Of a stretch of 19,357 nt of DNA, positions 17,855-19,357 are shown piece after piece. The notes below the pieces were generated by a model that saw only the letters and a program-made list of their open reading frames with translations, searched no databases and was not told the origin of the DNA. The DNA is taken from NCBI GenBank assembly GCA_002441085.1, contig DJVF01000037.1, positions 1 to 19,357 of the forward strand, written 5' to 3'. Each line of letters opens with the position of its first letter. Within the stretch, counting starts at the first letter, position 1. Source of the stretch: Patescibacteria group bacterium UBA6263 (lineage in GTDB: Bacteria > Patescibacteriota > Gracilibacteria > Absconditabacterales > Absconditicoccaceae). Position numbers and translations under genes: made by a program.

Positions 17855-18035
17855 AAAAAAAGGAAGAGGAATGCGTTGTAATACTGGTGCCAAAACCTAA
17901 CCGGCTATGAACTTTATAATCTTTTGGAGTAGATTACCAGGAGATTGTAAACAATCTGTACAAAGCATATACCTTCTTCCTATAATATATACTAAAGTCT
18001 AAAATTTTAATATATTTTATTGGGAGAAGATTATT
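17855..18035 (-). ncRNA. Candidate structured RNA A
   Basis: From the promoter at 18042-18069 a transcript starting near 18035 would first form the duplicated leader, then a compact body of 119 nt (17980-17862). The body ends pair: GGAAGAAGG...ATGC (17980-17965) with GCATTCCTCTTCC (17874-17862), followed at once by seven U (17861-17855). Inside are a hairpin GATTGT-TT-ACAATC (17956-17943) and a second arm CTGGT/ACCAG (17940-17936 with 17888-17884) continued by CCAAAA/TTTTGG (17927-17922 with 17895-17890). The result is a three-way junction with a terminator-like end. I looked for 5S rRNA, SRP RNA and 6S RNA; conserved 5S and SRP motifs are absent and 6S is not excluded. Confidence 0.5.
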
Positions 18036-18080
18036 AGTTGGATTATATCGACAAATCAATATTTGTCAAGTCTTTTTTGG
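17971..18080. repeat. Promoter-leader repeat unit, copy A
   Basis: This unit and the one at 18444-18552 are diverged direct copies, about 471 bp apart. Shared blocks in plus-strand order are ACCTTCTTCCTATAAT, a variable centre, ATTGGGAGAAGATT (ATTGGAGGAAGATT in B), GGATTATATCGA (GATTATAATCGA in B) and TTGTCAA with a T-rich tract. They cover promoter plus first 55-65 transcribed bases. Confidence 0.7.
18042..18069 (-). promoter_or_regulatory. Strong promoter of RNA A
   Basis: Minus strand TTGACA (18069-18064), 16-bp spacer, TATAAT (18047-18042): both hexamers perfect. An AAAAAAG tract lies upstream. The predicted start is near 18035. Confidence 0.75.
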
Positions 18081-18086
18081 AGAATC

Positions 18087-18504
18087 GGAAGAAGAACATT
18101 AATATAGCTTATTGATATAGTACGCTACCATACTAAGCGATAAATTTTGTATTGCTTAGAATATCAGAGATGTTTAAAGCCTAATTTGAAAACATTTGGT
18201 ATCGGTATTTGAATATATCAGCTAGGATATAAAAGCATGATATTTGAATATAATAAATCATATCAAATACACGTATTGGGATAGGTGCCGTTTTAAGAAT
18301 TAAATTGTTAGGCTTGAATTGTTTTTTTGTTTTTGGGCTACCAATAAGTGTATGAATAGATAATCATTATTTAATCAAGATACAATAGCTATAAACTAGC
18401 TTTATTATCGATAAACAATAATAACTATAAACTAAGAGTAATGACCTTCTTCCTATAATGTCAATCAACTTGGAGCTGGCAAACATTATTGGAGGAAGAT
18501 TGAT
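18087..18504 (-). ncRNA. Candidate structured RNA B
   Basis: From the promoter at 18511-18539 a transcript starting near 18504 has the same kind of leader and then a body whose ends are complementary over 14 positions with two mismatches: GGAAGAAGGTCATT (18453-18440) with AATGTTCTTCTTCC (18100-18087), enclosing 367 nt. Internal stems include AAGCCTAA/TTAGGCTT (18315-18308 with 18184-18177), a perfect hairpin CTAAGC/GCTTAG (18159-18154 with 18138-18133), and ATTTGATAT/ATATTCAAAT (18268-18260 with 18251-18242). No credible reading frame exists. It lacks the conserved motifs of RNase P RNA and the T-arm and CCA end of tmRNA. No U-run follows the closing stem, so it may read on into unit A. Confidence 0.48.
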
Positions 18505-18552
18505 AGGATGATTATAATCGAGCCATATCAAATTGTCAAATTTTAATATACT
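18444..18552. repeat. Promoter-leader repeat unit, copy B
   Basis: See the blocks listed for copy A. In this copy the leader folds with CATTAT (18460-18455) pairing ATAATG (18489-18484) and the flanking GGAAGAAG facing CTTCCTCC, so the GGAAGAAGG segment can be held in an upstream hairpin. Confidence 0.7.
18511..18539 (-). promoter_or_regulatory. Strong promoter of RNA B
   Basis: Minus strand TTGACA (18539-18534), 17-bp spacer, TATAAT (18516-18511): both perfect. Upstream AAAAAAGTATATTAAAAT closely matches the tract before the delta-60 promoter at 680-708, suggesting a shared UP element. Confidence 0.8.
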
Positions 18553-18641
18553 TTTTTAAAAGATGGAATAATTTAATGACGTAAAAGCGTTGAAAGTAGC
18601 AAGAATTTTGTTATTAGTATATTTGTTATTGATTTTTTAAG

Positions 18642-18671
18642 ATTCCGGCCGCAAAATAATCTCGCCGGAAT
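18642..18671. repeat. GC-rich palindrome before glyS
   Basis: ATTCCGGC (18642-18649) and GCCGGAAT (18664-18671) form perfect 8-bp arms around 14 nt, followed by GACGGGG. This is of the type of dispersed ATTCCGGC palindromes seen in many bacteria. If transcribed it would sit in the glyS leader. Confidence 0.75.
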
Positions 18672-18720
18672 GACGGGGAAAAAAGTTTTTAATTTTTTAG
18701 TTTTTTAATTTGTAATTATT

Positions 18721-19357
18721 ATGACATTTAGTTTGGATAATATTGTTGCATGGGCAAAAAGAAGATGATTTGCATATCCTGGAAGTGATATCTATGGATG
18801 ATTGGCTAATGCATGGGATTTGTGACCTTATGGTGTAGAGATCAAAAATAATATCGAGAACAATCGATGGAAATATTTTGTACAAAAAAGAGATGATATA
18901 ATCTGACTAGATTCACAGATACTGATGAATCCCAAAGTACGAGAAGCATCGGGTCATGTAGCTTGATTTAATGAGCCATTAATTGATTGTAAAAAATGTA
19001 AATCTAGATATAGAGCCGATCATATTATAGAACAATTCAAAGAAAAATCGTGAGATACTGATTTCCCCAATAATTGGGCAGCAGAAAAAACGCCACCAGA
19101 AGACATTCTTGAATATATTAATACCAAAAAAATTAAATGTTCAAAATGTGGAACAATAGACCGGACTGAGCCTAAGAAATTTAATGGTATGTTTAAAACC
19201 GAACAATGAGTAATAGAGTGAGAATGAACAGATATTTATCTAAGACCAGAGACTGCACAAGGAATATTTGTAAATTTTAAAAATATATTAGATACCACTA
19301 GATCTAGGATACCCTTTGGTATTGCTCAGACTGGAAAAGCATTTAGAAATGAAATCA
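18721..19357 (+). CDS. glyS: Glycyl-tRNA synthetase (single-chain alpha2 type), N-terminal part
   Basis: 212 codons are visible before the right edge. The start FSLDNIVAWAKRRGFAYPGSDIYGGLANAWDLGPYG is the typical alpha2 GlyRS opening, followed by ASGHVAGFNEPLIDCKKCKSRYRADH with a zinc CxxC, a second pair CSKCG, then FKTEQG, YLRPETAQGIFVNF and the start of motif 2, PFGIAQTGKAFRNEI. It charges tRNA-Gly; in this code it must also charge the tRNA reading UGA. It is the only plus-strand gene of the right half. No Shine-Dalgarno is seen. A weak promoter (TTGAAA 18590-18595, TATTAG 18612-18617, spacer 16) may lie upstream of the palindrome. Glycine in the zinc and motif regions is often encoded by TGA itself, including in this enzyme. 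Confidence 0.95.

Larger units (their letters stand above)
17580..18720. other. Long region without confident protein genes
   Basis: Over 1.1 kb no frame of useful length opens on either strand, even with UGA=Gly. It holds a terminator, short direct repeats, two strong minus-strand promoters with duplicated leaders, long-range complementary arms that suggest two RNAs, and a GC-rich palindrome before glyS. The parts 17580-17651 and 18553-18641 show nothing clear. Confidence 0.7.

Noticed and set aside
17862..17980. 5S rRNA or SRP RNA
   Set aside because: Length and paired ends fit, but the conserved internal sequences of 5S rRNA and the SRP apical loop are missing.
18087..18453. Retron msr-msd RNA, suggested by the long complementary ends of unit B
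   Set aside because: No reverse transcriptase gene is in the window and the length is too great for a typical retron RNA.
18087..18453. RNase P RNA or tmRNA
   Set aside because: The size fits, but the conserved core motifs of RNase P and the T-arm and CCA end of tmRNA are not found.

Overview
ORGANISM AND CODE. The window is AT-rich bacterial DNA that only makes sense if UGA is read as glycine. Read with the usual code, every gene falls into short pieces. Read with UGA=Gly (translation table 25), 17 long frames open, each ending in TAA or TAG. The decisive local test is in pgeF: the conserved His-Ala-Gly-Trp-Arg-Gly motif is written with TGA at both Gly positions and TGG at the Trp (16296-16313). 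Table 25 is known from the Patescibacteria groups Candidatus Absconditabacteria (SR1) and Gracilibacteria (BD1-5), so this is most likely one of those. Most genes lack a recognisable Shine-Dalgarno sequence.

LAYOUT. (1) 1-645, minus: N-terminal part of a secreted delta-60 repeat protein with a consensus promoter, divergent from a plus-strand M16 zinc peptidase (845-2068). (2) 2092-6121, minus: two large coiled-coil proteins of unknown function; the first in transcription order ends in a canonical AT-hook. (3) 6259-10414, minus: exonuclease III, a class I/II aminotransferase, a small Cys-rich protein, a DUF6941-like protein, a stand-alone C-terminal half of alanyl-tRNA synthetase (editing plus C-Ala domains) and a small membrane-anchored protein. 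(4) 10541-10662: GC-rich hairpins, one of which looks like a terminator for the operon upstream. (5) 10730-17579, minus: a compact operon HIT protein - REP-associated transposase - pgeF - aspS - PspC protein - membrane sulfatase/LtaS-like protein fused to GDPD - alkD. (6) 17652-18552: a 0.9-kb region without protein genes that appears to encode two structured RNAs from two strong minus-strand promoters. (7) 18721 to the edge, plus: glycyl-tRNA synthetase, partial.

HOW IT FITS. Three genes concern aminoacyl-tRNA quality or supply (aspS, glyS, AlaRS half). glyS is notable because its product must supply glycine for UGA codons too. GC-rich palindromic elements, foreign in composition to the AT-rich background, sit between genes and inside xth, the AlaRS half and the transposase gene, always keeping the frame open. 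The most novel-looking item is the pair of promoter-leader-structured RNA units at 17855-18552, which share a duplicated 5' region whose GGAAGAAGG segment could pair either upstream or downstream.
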